A DNA stretch of 64,000 nucleotides from Nonomuraea gerenzanensis. Lineage in GTDB: Bacteria; Actinomycetota; Actinomycetes; Streptosporangiales; Streptosporangiaceae. The stretch is taken from positions 2,666,001-2,730,000 of the forward strand of contig NZ_CP084058.1 in the NCBI RefSeq assembly GCF_020215645.1. Reading direction: 5' to 3'. A program made the translations under genes and the position numbers. Shown here in pieces: positions 1 through 7,852 of the stretch (position 1 is its first letter; every line of letters begins with the position of its first letter). The notes under the pieces were generated by a model. It saw only the letters and a program-made list of their open reading frames with translations. It made no database searches and had not been told where the DNA came from.

Positions 1-37
1 CGCTCACCCTGGATCTGCTCGCCGATAACGTAGGGGA

Positions 38-511
38 ATGAGCATCTTCCGTCGCCTGCCCGCCGACGTGCGCAAGTCACTGACCATCGAGCGGGGGGAG
101 CGGGTGCTGACCTTCGCCGAGGGCGCCGACGGCCATGTGGTGGCCACGACTCTCGCCCTGCACCTGTCCGACGGGACCCGGGTGCCGTACGAGGAGATCG
201 ACAAGGCGTCGTGGGACGAGGAGGGGGTGCGCGTGCTCACCACCGGCGGCGCCCGCCACTTCGAGCGGATCTCCGAGCCGCGCATGCTGCCCGAGACCGT
301 GCGCGAGCGGGTCAACTCCACGATCGTGGTCAACAAGCACGTCAGCCTGCCCGGCAGGGGCGGGGTGCGGCTGGTCGCGCGCCGGCCGCCCGGTGGCGAG
401 GTGCTCGGCTGGACGCTCGTCTTCGACGACGGGCTCGACCCGGCGGACCCGGGGCTGCGTGCCCAGGCGGAGCAGGCCCTGGAGGGCGTGCGGCGCAGCA
501 TGGGGGTCTGA
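38..511 (+). CDS. Conserved hypothetical protein, 157 aa
   Basis: Function not recognised. The product is a soluble protein of 157 residues with no signal peptide, no membrane segment and no motif I can name; it is rich in Arg, Glu and Val and looks like one compact alpha/beta domain. The ATG follows AGGGGA with almost no spacer. A TAACGT -10-like box at 26-31 would put the transcript start about on the ATG, so the mRNA may be leaderless (inference). The last seven codons lie inside a 48-bp tandem repeat that continues past the stop. Third-position GC is high throughout, which supports real coding. Confidence 0.8.
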   Translation: MSIFRRLPADVRKSLTIERGERVLTFAEGADGHVVATTLALHLSDGTRVPYEEIDKASWDEEGVRVLTTGGARHFERISEPRMLPETVRERVNSTIVVNKHVSLPGRGGVRLVARRPPGGEVLGWTLVFDDGLDPADPGLRAQAEQALEGVRRSMGV

Positions 512-613
512 GAGCGGCTCACGCAGGTGGGGGTGATGCGGTGCGGCATGGGCGTCTGAGCGCGGCTCACGCAGACGAGGGTGATGCGGTGCGGCATGGG
601 CCCGGGTCTCAGG
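491..613. repeat. 48-bp tandem repeat spanning the stop codon of the 38-511 gene
   Basis: Two full copies (491-538 and 539-586, 41 of 48 bases identical by eye) and a partial third copy (from 587). The first copy contains the final codons and TGA of the upstream gene; the second repeats them as a pseudo-terminus ending in another TGA. No coding function is evident for the downstream copies. The rest of the gap to 677 shows nothing else. Confidence 0.85.
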
Positions 614-677
614 CGTGCGGGGGTGTGAGGCCTGTGATGCCCATGCCGCTCCCGCGTGTGCGTCGATCAGCAGGTGA

Positions 678-995
678 TCAATAGGGGATCCCGCTCTCAC
701 GGGCCTTCTGGTCGGCGACGTCCTCGTCGGGCCAGCCGGTGCCGGTCTCGGGCTGGTGCCCGTCGGAGTGGAGGAACGGGATCCGCTGCTGCAGCGTGTC
801 CCCCATCCTTGACCGGGCCATCCCCGCGACCCTGGACGCCTGCGCCCCGACCACCCCGGCCACTTGCTGCACCCGGGGATTGTCGGCGACGCGCTGCGCC
901 GACCGCTTGATCTGCTCGTACCTCTCGTGTCCCGCCCGGCTGCCGAGCACGTAGCCGACGGCCAGGCCGACAGCGAATGTCATCCGATAACGCAT
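678..995 (-). CDS. YtxH-like membrane-anchored protein, 105 aa
   Basis: Small protein with one N-terminal hydrophobic segment (about residues 5-20, containing the GLAVGYVLGSRAG pattern typical of YtxH-domain proteins) followed by a charged, probably helical tail. Such proteins are generally single-pass membrane proteins of unknown or stress-related role. The start is well set: AGGTG lies 6-9 nt before the ATG at 995. It is transcribed away from the tRNA gene. The C-terminal half (about residues 70-105) is hydrophilic and probably disordered. Family assignment rests on the short N-terminal pattern only. Confidence 0.7.
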   Translation of the reverse strand: MRYRMTFAVGLAVGYVLGSRAGHERYEQIKRSAQRVADNPRVQQVAGVVGAQASRVAGMARSRMGDTLQQRIPFLHSDGHQPETGTGWPDEDVADQKARESGIPY

Positions 996-1122
996 CTTGC
1001 ACCTCCGCTGTCTCCGGGCCTACCCCGCTTGCGATGCGACACGCACTCCCGGAGTGCGCTAATCTATTCCTGCGCACGGCGAAGGGGCGAAGAGCCCCGG
1101 CGAAGTGGGCAAACAAGTTCGA

Positions 1123-1194
1123 TCCCGCGTAGCTCAACGGCAGAGCAGCCGGCTGTTAACCGGCAGGTTATAGGTTCGAGTCCTATCGCGGGAG
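1123..1194 (+). tRNA. tRNA-Asn (anticodon GTT)
   Basis: A full cloverleaf can be drawn over 72 nt: acceptor TCCCGCG/CGCGGGA, D stem GCTC/GAGC, anticodon stem GCCGG/CCGGC with loop CTGTTAA (anticodon GTT), a 5-nt variable loop, and T arm ATAGG/CCTAT with loop TTCGAGT. The discriminator base is G. CCA is not encoded. The flanking 996-1333 stretch holds only this gene and its terminator; no integrase or att duplication is visible next to it. Confidence 0.96.
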
Positions 1195-1203
1195 CTCCTC
1201 GTC

Positions 1204-1237
1204 GAGGCCCCTCTCCTGAGTTCAGGAGAGGGGCCTC
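1204..1237 (+). terminator. Strong hairpin terminator after tRNA-Asn
   Basis: Perfect 16-bp inverted repeat, GAGGCCCCTCTCCTGA and its complement, separated by only GT (so a slightly shorter stem with a small loop forms in RNA). It starts 10 nt after the tRNA. There is no T-run, which is usual for actinomycete terminators. Confidence 0.85.
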
Positions 1238-1333
1238 GGTCGTTACCGGGCCGGACGGGCGGCATACCTCCGGCATACCGGCTTCTGCTGAGCTGGCTCC
1301 CGAACACCAGCAGATCCCGATACGGAAGCGATC

Positions 1334-1777
1334 ATGAAAAGCTCTTGGATTTCGCGCGGCGTCACGGCCGCCGCCGCCCTGACCGCACTCACGCTGCTGA
1401 GCACCACTCCCGCCTCGGCGGCGAGCTACTGGAACTCCGCCGTAGCGCCGAACGCCACCTCGGTGGGCACCGTGGTGGAGCAGAAGGTCACCGTCTCCAA
1501 GCGGACGTTCACGATCCAGCTGCGCGTGGGCAAGTACGGGAGCCTGAGCTACTTCTGGGCCCGCGCCCCGAAGAACTCCAACGCGAACGGCATGGACCTG
1601 TTCCTGTCGGTCTACAACGCCTCCACCAGGAAGTGGGAGAGCCGGCGAAAGATGATCAGCAACACCACCTACACCGACGCCCACCGGTCCATCCACAAGT
1701 ACGGGTACAAGGCCTGCGCGAAGGCGCCCGGCCTCGGCGGGACCGCGGCCGTGTGCACCAGCGCCCGCTACGTCTGA
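1334..1777 (+). CDS. Secreted hypothetical protein, 147 aa
   Basis: An Sec-type signal peptide is clear: basic MKSSWISR start, a hydrophobic Ala/Leu core and an ASA-A cleavage region near residue 29-30. The mature part (about 118 aa) is rich in aromatic residues, Lys and Arg, has two cysteines near the C terminus that could form a disulfide, and looks like a small beta-rich extracellular domain. No family recognised. GGAAGCG sits 5-6 nt before the ATG. It is followed by tandem copies of a 31-bp unit that may act as its terminator. Confidence 0.8.
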   Translation: MKSSWISRGVTAAAALTALTLLSTTPASAASYWNSAVAPNATSVGTVVEQKVTVSKRTFTIQLRVGKYGSLSYFWARAPKNSNANGMDLFLSVYNASTRKWESRRKMISNTTYTDAHRSIHKYGYKACAKAPGLGGTAAVCTSARYV

Positions 1778-1795
1778 CGGGTCTGACCGCACGGA

Positions 1796-1857
1796 CCTGA
1801 AGACGGCTTCGGCGATCTTCGGGCTGCCTGAAGACGGCTTCGGCGCTCTTCAGGCTG
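1796..1857. repeat. 31-bp direct repeat, two copies, terminator-like
   Basis: Two copies of a 31-bp unit starting CCTGAAGACGGCTTCGG (1796-1826 and 1827-1857). Each copy can fold with GAAGA/TCTTC arms around a GGC-TTCG-GC tip, with two mismatches in the stem. Tandem weak hairpins between the two secreted-protein genes suggest a duplicated terminator. Confidence 0.7.
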
Positions 1858-1916
1858 CGTTCAGGCGCGGGAGGCGACCCTCGGGGCTGTCGAATCGTCT
1901 CGGGGAGGGAGTTCCC

Positions 1917-2330
1917 ATGTTGAAGCGACGCCTGGCGATCGTCGCCACGTCCGCCGTGCTCGGGCTCGGCGTCATGGCCGGCTCTGCGCTGGCCGACGAG
2001 GGCCCGGTCAGGGTGCACGGCGAGCACGGCAAGCACGGTGACGTCGCGTTCGAGGAGGGGCCGGGGTTCCACGGCGGCAGGCTGACGTGCTGGATGAGCG
2101 ACGGCGAGGTCGTGAAGCTGTCCAGGGCCAAGGTGACCGAGCTGGTCGAGGCGCGCTACATCGAGCCGGAGCTCGCCGCGCCGGACGGCGTGGCGGTCGT
2201 GCCAGGGGACCGGCTGTCGATCAGCGTGCCGGCGAAGAAGCTGCCCCGCGAGGTGGTCAAGAAGAAGCTCGTGGGCAAGCGGTGGCACCACAGCAGGGTC
2301 ATCCACCTCACCTGCGTCTGGAGCAAGTAG
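1917..2330 (+). CDS. Secreted hypothetical protein, 137 aa
   Basis: Signal peptide: MLKRR, then a hydrophobic run, with a likely ALA-D cleavage near residue 27. The mature protein starts with a His/Gly-rich stretch (residues about 30-54, HGEHGKHGD) and ends with two separated cysteines (LTCW near residue 57; LTCVW at the end) that probably pair. Lys/Val-rich middle. No family recognised. GGGAGGGAG is an ideal ribosome-binding site ahead of the ATG. The following hairpin at 2340 closes the unit. Confidence 0.8.
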   Translation: MLKRRLAIVATSAVLGLGVMAGSALADEGPVRVHGEHGKHGDVAFEEGPGFHGGRLTCWMSDGEVVKLSRAKVTELVEARYIEPELAAPDGVAVVPGDRLSISVPAKKLPREVVKKKLVGKRWHHSRVIHLTCVWSK

Positions 2331-2339
2331 GGCGAATCT

Positions 2340-2364
2340 GCGCCCCTGGGGCGTCCAGGGGCGC
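2340..2364 (+). terminator. Hairpin terminator
   Basis: 10-bp perfect stem GCGCCCCTGG/CCAGGGGCGC with a 5-nt loop, 9 nt after the stop of the upstream secreted-protein gene. The remaining space to 2574 carries only a small CGCCGA/TCGGCG hairpin (2521-2539) near the next gene; I could not match it to a riboswitch class. Confidence 0.8.
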
Positions 2365-2574
2365 GGCTCACTTAACGCCTTGTAGTTCGATGGTGACACG
2401 TTTTCGGGATCGCCGGACAAAGCGGGGCGGCGTACGGAAAATAGGAGGGCCGGTCACTCAGGCCGGAGCCGCGGGAAGTCGTGTCGGTGGCGAGGAGAGG
2501 GCGCCAACACGAGGAGGTGCCGCCGACCCGGAATCGGCGGGACGCTCCGATGACGGAGAAGTGCTGGTTGCCGC

Positions 2575-3705
2575 GTGCGTACCTGGATCAGGAACCTTCG
2601 CCCCTTCGACGTGCTCGCCGCCCAGGCGGTGATCGAGCGCACCACGGACCTCCGCGAGGCGGAACGCTTCATCAGGCTCTACCATGCGGAGAATCCCGCG
2701 GCGGGAGGTCTGAACGCCCGCCTGCGCGACATCGCCAGGGACGTGGCCCGCTACGGGACCTACACCCATACCTACGAGGAGCTCGAGTTCGGCGCCAGGG
2801 TGGCCTGGCGCAACAGCAGCCGGTGCATCGGGCGGCTGTACTGGCGCTCGCTGCGGGTACGCGACCGCAGACAGGTGAGCACGCCCGAGGGCGTGGCCCT
2901 GGAGTGCGTGGCCCACCTGCGCGCGGCCACGGGGAACGGCAAGATCAGGCCCACGGTCACCGTCCTGCCGCCCGACACCCCCGCCCTGCGCGGCCCCCGG
3001 CTGCTGAACGACCAGCTCGTGCGCTACGCGGGCTACCGCACGGCCGACGGCGTGGTGGGGGACCCGCGCAACATCGCGCTCACGAAGGCGGCCGGCGCCC
3101 TGGGGTGGCGGGGCAGGGGCGGGCGGTTCGACGTGCTGCCGCTGATCATCCAGCCGGCGTTCGGCGAGCCGCTGCTGTGCAACGTGCCGGGGGACGCCGT
3201 GCTGGAGGTGCCGCTGGCGCATCCCGACTACCCGTGGTTCGAGGAGCTCGGGCTGCGGTGGCACGCCGTACCGGCCATCTCGGACATGTGCCTGGAGATC
3301 GGTGGCATCTGCTATCCCTGCGCGCCCTTCAACGGCTGGTACATGGGCACCGAGATCGGCGCCCGCAACCTCGCCGACCGCGACAGGTACGACCAGCTCC
3401 CGGTGCTGGCGCGGCGGCTCGGCCTGGACACCTCCACCGAGCGCTCCCTGTGGCGCGACCACGCGCTGGTGGAGCTGAACGTGGCGGTGCTGTACTCGTT
3501 CGAGCGGGCCGGGGTCACGATGACCGACCACCACACGGAGTCGCGCCGCTTCCTGACCCACCTGGCGAAGGAGGAGGGCGCCGGGCGGGTCTGCCCGGCC
3601 GACTGGTCGTGGATCGTGCCGCCGCTATCCGGCAGCACCACGCCCGTCTTCCACCGCTACTACGACTCCAGCGTCCTGACGCCCGCCTTCGTCCACCACC
3701 GCTGA
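2575..3705 (+). CDS. nos: Bacterial nitric oxide synthase, oxygenase domain only
   Basis: Converts L-arginine to citrulline and NO in the cytosol, using borrowed electrons. The protein (376 aa) matches the NOS oxygenase fold in length. The heme-thiolate loop WRNSSRCIGR is present (Cys84), as is the substrate-binding region GWYMGTEIGARNL carrying the arginine-binding Glu, and a C-terminal aromatic stretch (WSWIVPP) that borders the pterin/dimer face in the family. There is no flavin reductase domain, as in other bacterial enzymes, and no reductase or nitrating P450 partner nearby. The GTG at 2575 is the only possible start, since an in-frame stop lies at 2551. The 3' end overlaps the convergent phosphatase gene by 81 bp. 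Confidence 0.93.
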   Translation: MRTWIRNLRPFDVLAAQAVIERTTDLREAERFIRLYHAENPAAGGLNARLRDIARDVARYGTYTHTYEELEFGARVAWRNSSRCIGRLYWRSLRVRDRRQVSTPEGVALECVAHLRAATGNGKIRPTVTVLPPDTPALRGPRLLNDQLVRYAGYRTADGVVGDPRNIALTKAAGALGWRGRGGRFDVLPLIIQPAFGEPLLCNVPGDAVLEVPLAHPDYPWFEELGLRWHAVPAISDMCLEIGGICYPCAPFNGWYMGTEIGARNLADRDRYDQLPVLARRLGLDTSTERSLWRDHALVELNVAVLYSFERAGVTMTDHHTESRRFLTHLAKEEGAGRVCPADWSWIVPPLSGSTTPVFHRYYDSSVLTPAFVHHR

Positions 3706-4413
3706 GCCGTCCTCCGTCAGGCGCTCGCGTAGTGCGGCCAGCTCGGCCGCGGTCAGGCCGCCCGCCCGCAGGCGCTCCTCGACGTCCAGGCCCGTCAGCA
3801 GCTCGGTGACCACGGCGGCGGTCGTGGTGCCGGCCGCCGCCAGGCGGGCCTGGACGCGCAGGCCGTCGTCGGGCTCCCCCAGGAGGGCGTACAGGGCGCT
3901 GAGGCGGGCCGCGGAGCGTTCGTAGTCGGCCAGGATGTGCTCGGGGGCGACCCCGGCCAGCGCCAGCAGCAGGATGGCGACCAGGCCCGTGCGGTCGCGG
4001 CCCGCCACGCAGTGCACGAGCACCCCGCCGGGCGGCGCCTGGGCGATGGCGCGCAGCACCCGCACGCTGCGCTCGGGCCGGTTCTCGAAGTGGTGGCGCA
4101 GGTAGAAGGGCGTGCCGTTGTAGCGGCCGTGGTCCGGGTCGTCGCGGCTGTCGAGCGGCACGCTGACGACGGTCATCCCGGGCGGGCGCAGGCCGGGGCG
4201 GGCGCGGTGCTCGCCGGGGATGCGCAGATCCACGATGGTCCGTACGCCGTGGGCCGCCGCCGCGGCCCAGCCGCGCTCGGTGAGCCGGTCGGGCGTGTCG
4301 GAGCGCACCACCGCTCCCCAGCGCGTACGCCGCCCCCCGGCGGCAGGCAGGCCGCCCAGATCGCGCACATTGTGACAGCCGTCCCAGGACAGGTCGCGTT
4401 CCATGGGCGCCAT
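3625..4413 (-). CDS. Tyrosine-protein phosphatase (Y_phosphatase3 type), 262 aa
   Basis: Dual-specificity/tyrosine phosphatase of the bacterial cysteine-based class. The P-loop HCVAGRDRTG is intact (Cys135 nucleophile, Arg141), and the N-terminal NVRDLGG motif typical of the Y_phosphatase3 family is present at residues 15-21. A helical region follows the P-loop. Substrates may be phosphotyrosine proteins or phosphoinositides; the sequence does not tell. GGGGAAGGCAAGG precedes the ATG at 4413. Its last 27 codons are antisense to the end of the nitric oxide synthase gene; the C-terminal tail (about residues 230-262) is low-complexity and may be dispensable. It diverges from the enoyl-CoA hydratase gene. 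Confidence 0.88.
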   Translation of the reverse strand: MAPMERDLSWDGCHNVRDLGGLPAAGGRRTRWGAVVRSDTPDRLTERGWAAAAAHGVRTIVDLRIPGEHRARPGLRPPGMTVVSVPLDSRDDPDHGRYNGTPFYLRHHFENRPERSVRVLRAIAQAPPGGVLVHCVAGRDRTGLVAILLLALAGVAPEHILADYERSAARLSALYALLGEPDDGLRVQARLAAAGTTTAAVVTELLTGLDVEERLRAGGLTAAELAALRERLTEDGSAVVDEGGRQDAGVVVAVEDGRGAAG

Positions 4414-4430
4414 CCTTGCCTTCCCCGCCT

Positions 4431-4443
4431 AGAACATGGTTCT
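4431..4443. promoter_or_regulatory. Palindrome in divergent promoter, possible operator
   Basis: AGAAC-ATG-GTTCT, a perfect 5-bp inverted repeat with 3-nt spacer, lies between the divergent phosphatase and enoyl-CoA hydratase genes, 8 nt before the hydratase ATG. It resembles, with one extra central base, the AGAAC/GTTCT sites seen for KstR/TetR-type lipid regulators of actinobacteria. The regulator is not encoded here. Confidence 0.35.
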
Positions 4444-4451
4444 GTTAGGGC

Positions 4452-5228
4452 ATGGTGGACCTAGTGCTCTCGACCCTCGGCGACGGGGGCGTGCTCACGC
4501 TGACCTTCAACCGGCCCGACACGCTCAACGCGTGGACCGACGCCATGGGGCGGCGCTACTTCGACCTGCTGGCCGAGGCCGAGCAGAACCCGGACGTGCG
4601 TGCCGTCGTGGTCACCGGCGCCGGCAAGGGGTTCTGCTCGGGCGCCGACTTCAAGACGCTGAGTGCGATCCAGACCGGCTCGTACGACGAGGTGCCCGAC
4701 CCCCGGCCCAACACCTTCCCCACGACCATCGGCAAGCCGATCATCGCCGCGGTCAACGGGGCCTGCGCGGGCCTCGGCATGGTGCACGCGCTCGTCTGCG
4801 ACCTCGTCTTCACGGCCGAGGAGGCCAAGTGGACGACGGCCTTCTCGCGCCGCGGGCTGATCGCCGAGTACGGGCTCTCCTGGGTGCTGCCGCGCGTCAT
4901 GGGGCAGCAGCGGGCCATGGACGTCCTGCTGTCGGGGCGGGTGTTCACCGGGCGGGAGGCGTGCGAGCTGGGGCTGGCCAACCGCGCCGTGCCGGGCGAC
5001 AGGCTGCTGGCGGAGGCGCAGGAGTACGCGAGGGAGCTGGCGGCCTACAGCTCGCCCGCGTCCATGGCGATCATCAAGCGGCAGGTGTGGCACGACTGGG
5101 ACGCCACGCTGGAGGAGTCCGCCAAGGCCGCCACGCAGGAGATGCTCGCCTCGTTCGGGCGGCCCGACTTCGCGGAGGGCGTCGCCAGCTTCCTGGAGCG
5201 CCGCCCGCCGAACTTCCCGCCCCTCTGA
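4452..5228 (+). CDS. Enoyl-CoA hydratase/isomerase family protein
   Basis: Crotonase-fold enzyme of 258 aa, the normal length, acting on CoA thioesters in the cytosol (fatty-acid or branched-chain degradation). Both oxyanion-hole segments are visible: CSGADF (about residues 62-67) and NGACAGLGMV (about residues 106-115). The C-terminal helical region, ending in LERRPPNFPP, is typical of hydratases annotated with acyl-CoA metabolism. The catalytic Glu positions are not obvious, so hydratase versus isomerase cannot be told. It is monocistronic and converges on galactokinase through a shared hairpin. Confidence 0.88.
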   Translation: MVDLVLSTLGDGGVLTLTFNRPDTLNAWTDAMGRRYFDLLAEAEQNPDVRAVVVTGAGKGFCSGADFKTLSAIQTGSYDEVPDPRPNTFPTTIGKPIIAAVNGACAGLGMVHALVCDLVFTAEEAKWTTAFSRRGLIAEYGLSWVLPRVMGQQRAMDVLLSGRVFTGREACELGLANRAVPGDRLLAEAQEYARELAAYSSPASMAIIKRQVWHDWDATLEESAKAATQEMLASFGRPDFAEGVASFLERRPPNFPPL

Positions 5229-5233
5229 CGGCG

Positions 5234-5248
5234 CCCCTCCGGCAGGGG
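5234..5248. terminator. Bidirectional hairpin between convergent genes
   Basis: CCCCT-ccggc-AGGGG fills the 20-bp gap between the hydratase stop and the galK stop, so it can serve transcripts from both sides. The stem is short (5 bp, extendable by mismatches). Confidence 0.5.
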
Positions 5249-6364
5249 TCAGGCCAGCCGGTGGGCGCCCGGGGCCGCGGTGGCGGGCAGGAAGCGGGGC
5301 GCCTTGAAGCCGCGCTCGGCGTAGGCGTTCGAGACCGACTCCTTGACGCTGTCGAGGCGCTCCAGCGGCACCAGCGCGATCGCCGAGCCGCCGAACCCGC
5401 CGCCGGTCATGCGGGCGCCGCGGGCCCCGCCCTTGATCGCGGCCTCCACGGCCACGTCCAGCTCGGGCGACGACACCTCGTACAGGTCCCTGAGCGACAG
5501 GTGGGAGGCGTTCAGCAGGGCGCCGATCTCGGTGACGGCGCCCGCGCGCAGCAGCCCGACGAGCGCCTCCACGCGGTGGTTCTCCGCGACGACGTGCTCG
5601 ACGCGCTTGCGCTCGTCGCCCTGGAGCTGCGCGAGCGCCCCGGCCAGGTCGGTGACGTCGCGCAGGGCGGCGACGCCGAGCTTGCGGGCCGCCGACTCGC
5701 ACTCGGCGCGGCGCTTGGCGTACTCGCCGCCGGCGTGCTCGTGGTGCACCTGCGTGTCGATGATGAGCATGCTCAGGCCGTGGGAGGCCAGGTCGAGCGG
5801 GATGGTGCGGGAGCCGAGCGAGCGGCAGTCGAGGAAGAGCGCGTGGCCCTCCTCGCACAGCGCCGAGGCGGCCTGGTCCATGATGCCGCAGGGCATGCCG
5901 ACGAAGTCGTTCTCGGCCTTCTGGCTGAGCAGGGCCAGCTCCATCGGCGTCAGGCCGAGGTCGAGCACGTCGTTGAGCGCGGAGGCGACGGACACCTCCA
6001 GGGCGGCGCTGGAGCTCAGGCCCGCACCCGAGGGGACGTCGCCGTCGATCGCGATGTCGGCGCCCCGCACCCGGTCGCCGAGCATGGCCAGGACGCCGAC
6101 GACGTAGCGGGTCCAGCCCCTGGACTCCTCGCGGCCGGTCATGGTGACGGGCGCGCCGGAGTCGGACTGGAGGGAGAGGAGGCGGATCGTGTCGTCGTCG
6201 CGCGGCGTGAGGGCCGCCGTCACGCCCCACGGCACCGCGAAGGGCAGCACGAAGCCGTCGTTGTAGTCGGTGTGCTCGCCGATCAGGTTGACCCTGCCGG
6301 GAGCACGCCACACGGTACGGGGGGCCGCACCGAAGGCGGCAGTGAAAGCTTCAACAACGCGCAT
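5249..6364 (-). CDS. galK: Galactokinase
   Basis: Phosphorylates alpha-D-galactose at C1 with ATP, the first committed step of the Leloir pathway. The GHMP kinase signature is complete: galactose motif PGRVNLIGEHTDYNDG near the N terminus, phosphate-binding GAGLSSSAALE in the middle and a third motif RMTGGGFGGSAIAL near the C terminus. The product of 371 aa is of normal length. I place the start at ATG 6364, because GAGGAGT lies 8 nt upstream; an in-frame upstream start at 6409 would add 15 residues without homology and overlap the divergent gene. No galT or galE is in the window. Confidence 0.95.
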   Translation of the reverse strand: MRVVEAFTAAFGAAPRTVWRAPGRVNLIGEHTDYNDGFVLPFAVPWGVTAALTPRDDDTIRLLSLQSDSGAPVTMTGREESRGWTRYVVGVLAMLGDRVRGADIAIDGDVPSGAGLSSSAALEVSVASALNDVLDLGLTPMELALLSQKAENDFVGMPCGIMDQAASALCEEGHALFLDCRSLGSRTIPLDLASHGLSMLIIDTQVHHEHAGGEYAKRRAECESAARKLGVAALRDVTDLAGALAQLQGDERKRVEHVVAENHRVEALVGLLRAGAVTEIGALLNASHLSLRDLYEVSSPELDVAVEAAIKGGARGARMTGGGFGGSAIALVPLERLDSVKESVSNAYAERGFKAPRFLPATAAPGAHRLA

Positions 6365-6407
6365 AATCAAACACTCCTCAACAAGGGCCCGACCGTAGAC
6401 TAGCGCC

Positions 6408-7256
6408 ATGGAGGAGCTCCTGGATCCAGGGCTCGGTCAGGTCCGGGTGTTCCTGTTGCACGACGACAACAAGCCGCGCAAGCTCAAGTACAACCTGGGT
6501 CATGCCCGGCTGCTGACGTTCGGCGGCGCCCACTCCAACCACATCAGGGCGGTGGCCGAAGCGGGGGCGCGGCACGGCATCGAGACGATCGGGGTCATCC
6601 GCGGCGAGGAGCACCTCCCGCTCAACCCCACGCTGGCCCGCGCGGCGGCCTGCGGCATGACGCTCACCTACCTCGACCGGGCCACCTACCGGCTCAAGCA
6701 CACCGAGGAGGTGCAGGCGCGGCTGCGGGCGCGGTGGGGCGGCGACGTGACGATCCTGCCCGAGGGCGGCAGCAACGCGGCGGCCGTGCGCGGCTGCGCC
6801 GAGCTGCCGGGGGAGATCGAGGAGGACTACGACGTCATCTGCTGTCCCGTGGGGACCGGGGGGACGTTGGCGGGCATCTCGGCGGGGCTGCCGGCCGGGA
6901 AGCGGGCGCTCGGGTTCGCGGTGCTGAAGGGGGCCGGGTTCCTGGAGGGGGAGGTGGCCAGGCTGCAGCGGGAGGCGTACGGGCGTACGTGGCGAAACTG
7001 GGCGATCGACCTCGACCACCACTTCGGCGGGTACGCCCGTACGACGCCCGGCCTGGACGAGTTCGCCGCCCGGCACGGTGTGGAGCGGATCTACGTGGCC
7101 AAGATGCTCTGCGGCATCCTCGGCCACGCCCGCCGGGGCGCCTTCGCCCCGGGCACCCGCGTCGTCGCCGTCGTCACCGGTCAGCCCTCGACCCCCGTCG
7201 AGGTGTGCGCCGCCCCCACCGGCTTGGACTCGGGCGAGCCGCGCTGGCGCAGGTAG
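6408..7256 (+). CDS. PLP-dependent D-cysteine desulfhydrase / ACC deaminase-like enzyme
   Basis: Fold-type II PLP enzyme of the 1-aminocyclopropane-1-carboxylate deaminase/D-cysteine desulfhydrase family. The PLP-lysine block is seen as DDNKPRKLKYNL (residues about 18-29), followed by FGGAHSNHI (about residues 38-46), GGSNAAAVRG and the phosphate-binding VGTGGTLAG. It is 282 aa; members are usually 300-340 aa, and the shortfall is at the N terminus, where the usual 'E/KREDL' stretch before the lysine is abbreviated. ACC deaminases proper need specific Tyr/Cys residues that I could not confirm, so a D-amino-acid desulfhydrase is as likely. Its last 76 bp overlap the convergent DUF6766-type gene. 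Confidence 0.82.
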   Translation: MEELLDPGLGQVRVFLLHDDNKPRKLKYNLGHARLLTFGGAHSNHIRAVAEAGARHGIETIGVIRGEEHLPLNPTLARAAACGMTLTYLDRATYRLKHTEEVQARLRARWGGDVTILPEGGSNAAAVRGCAELPGEIEEDYDVICCPVGTGGTLAGISAGLPAGKRALGFAVLKGAGFLEGEVARLQREAYGRTWRNWAIDLDHHFGGYARTTPGLDEFAARHGVERIYVAKMLCGILGHARRGAFAPGTRVVAVVTGQPSTPVEVCAAPTGLDSGEPRWRR

Positions 7257-7852
7257 ATCGACAGCACCACCATCGACAACACGGCCAGCAGCTCCGACTG
7301 CCAGTTCTGCAGGCTGCGGTCCCAGAATTCGGGCGAGGTCACGTACGCGCCCCACGTCACCGGGTCCCGCAGGTCGCCGAGCCGCTCGGCGTTGTAGGCC
7401 GCCTGCCCCGCCACCGACTGCGCCAGCCACGACAGCAGGAAGATGATCCCCATCACCAGCCCGAGCGAGTTGCTGAACAGCCACAGCCTGATCCCCCTGA
7501 CCCGGGCCCAGCCGGGGGAGTCGTCGTCGGCGTACTGCCCGATCTGCTGGTCCTCGTCGGACTCCGCCCCGGCCTTGTGCGGCTCCTTGGACTCGGGCGA
7601 GCCCTTCTGGACGAGCCAGACGGTGAGCATGATGAACAGGAAGAACTGCAGGTACTCCGACTGCCAGTTCTCCGCCACGTTCACCGCGAACGCCGACGAG
7701 GCCACGTACTGCAGCAGTGAGATCGGCTCGGATCCGTTGGCCGCCTGCTGGTCGTTGTACTCCATCATCCCGGCCACGGCCTGCCCGCCCACGGCCAGCA
7801 GGAACATGATCAGGAAGGCCAGCGCCAGCGAGTTCTCCTTGAGCCACCTCAC
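7181..7852 (-). CDS. DUF6766-type membrane protein, 223 aa
   Basis: Integral membrane protein built as an internal duplication. Each half starts with a hydrophobic helix carrying xxWLxxNSL..(F/G)xIMFLL and later has an ENWQSE(Y/L)LQFF or QNWQSELLAVL helix followed by RGSPESK. About four membrane segments in total. Such proteins are called DUF6766 in actinomycetes; function unknown. The start is GTG 7852, whose bases overlap the TGA of the preceding 27-codon gene (GTGA), giving a MRWLKENS start like the family. It is the last gene of a three-gene operon reading leftward. Its 3' end is antisense to the end of the PLP enzyme gene (76 bp). Confidence 0.8.
   Translation of the reverse strand: MRWLKENSLALAFLIMFLLAVGGQAVAGMMEYNDQQAANGSEPISLLQYVASSAFAVNVAENWQSEYLQFFLFIMLTVWLVQKGSPESKEPHKAGAESDEDQQIGQYADDDSPGWARVRGIRLWLFSNSLGLVMGIIFLLSWLAQSVAGQAAYNAERLGDLRDPVTWGAYVTSPEFWDRSLQNWQSELLAVLSMVVLSIYLRQRGSPESKPVGAAHTSTGVEG

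Noticed and set aside
1123..1333. tRNA-Asn as attachment site of an integrative element
   Set aside because: No integrase, excisionase or duplicated tRNA 3' end nearby; flanking genes look native.
2365..2574. Possible riboswitch before the NO synthase
   Set aside because: Only short hairpins are visible; no cobalamin, c-di-AMP, TPP or SAM consensus element could be matched.
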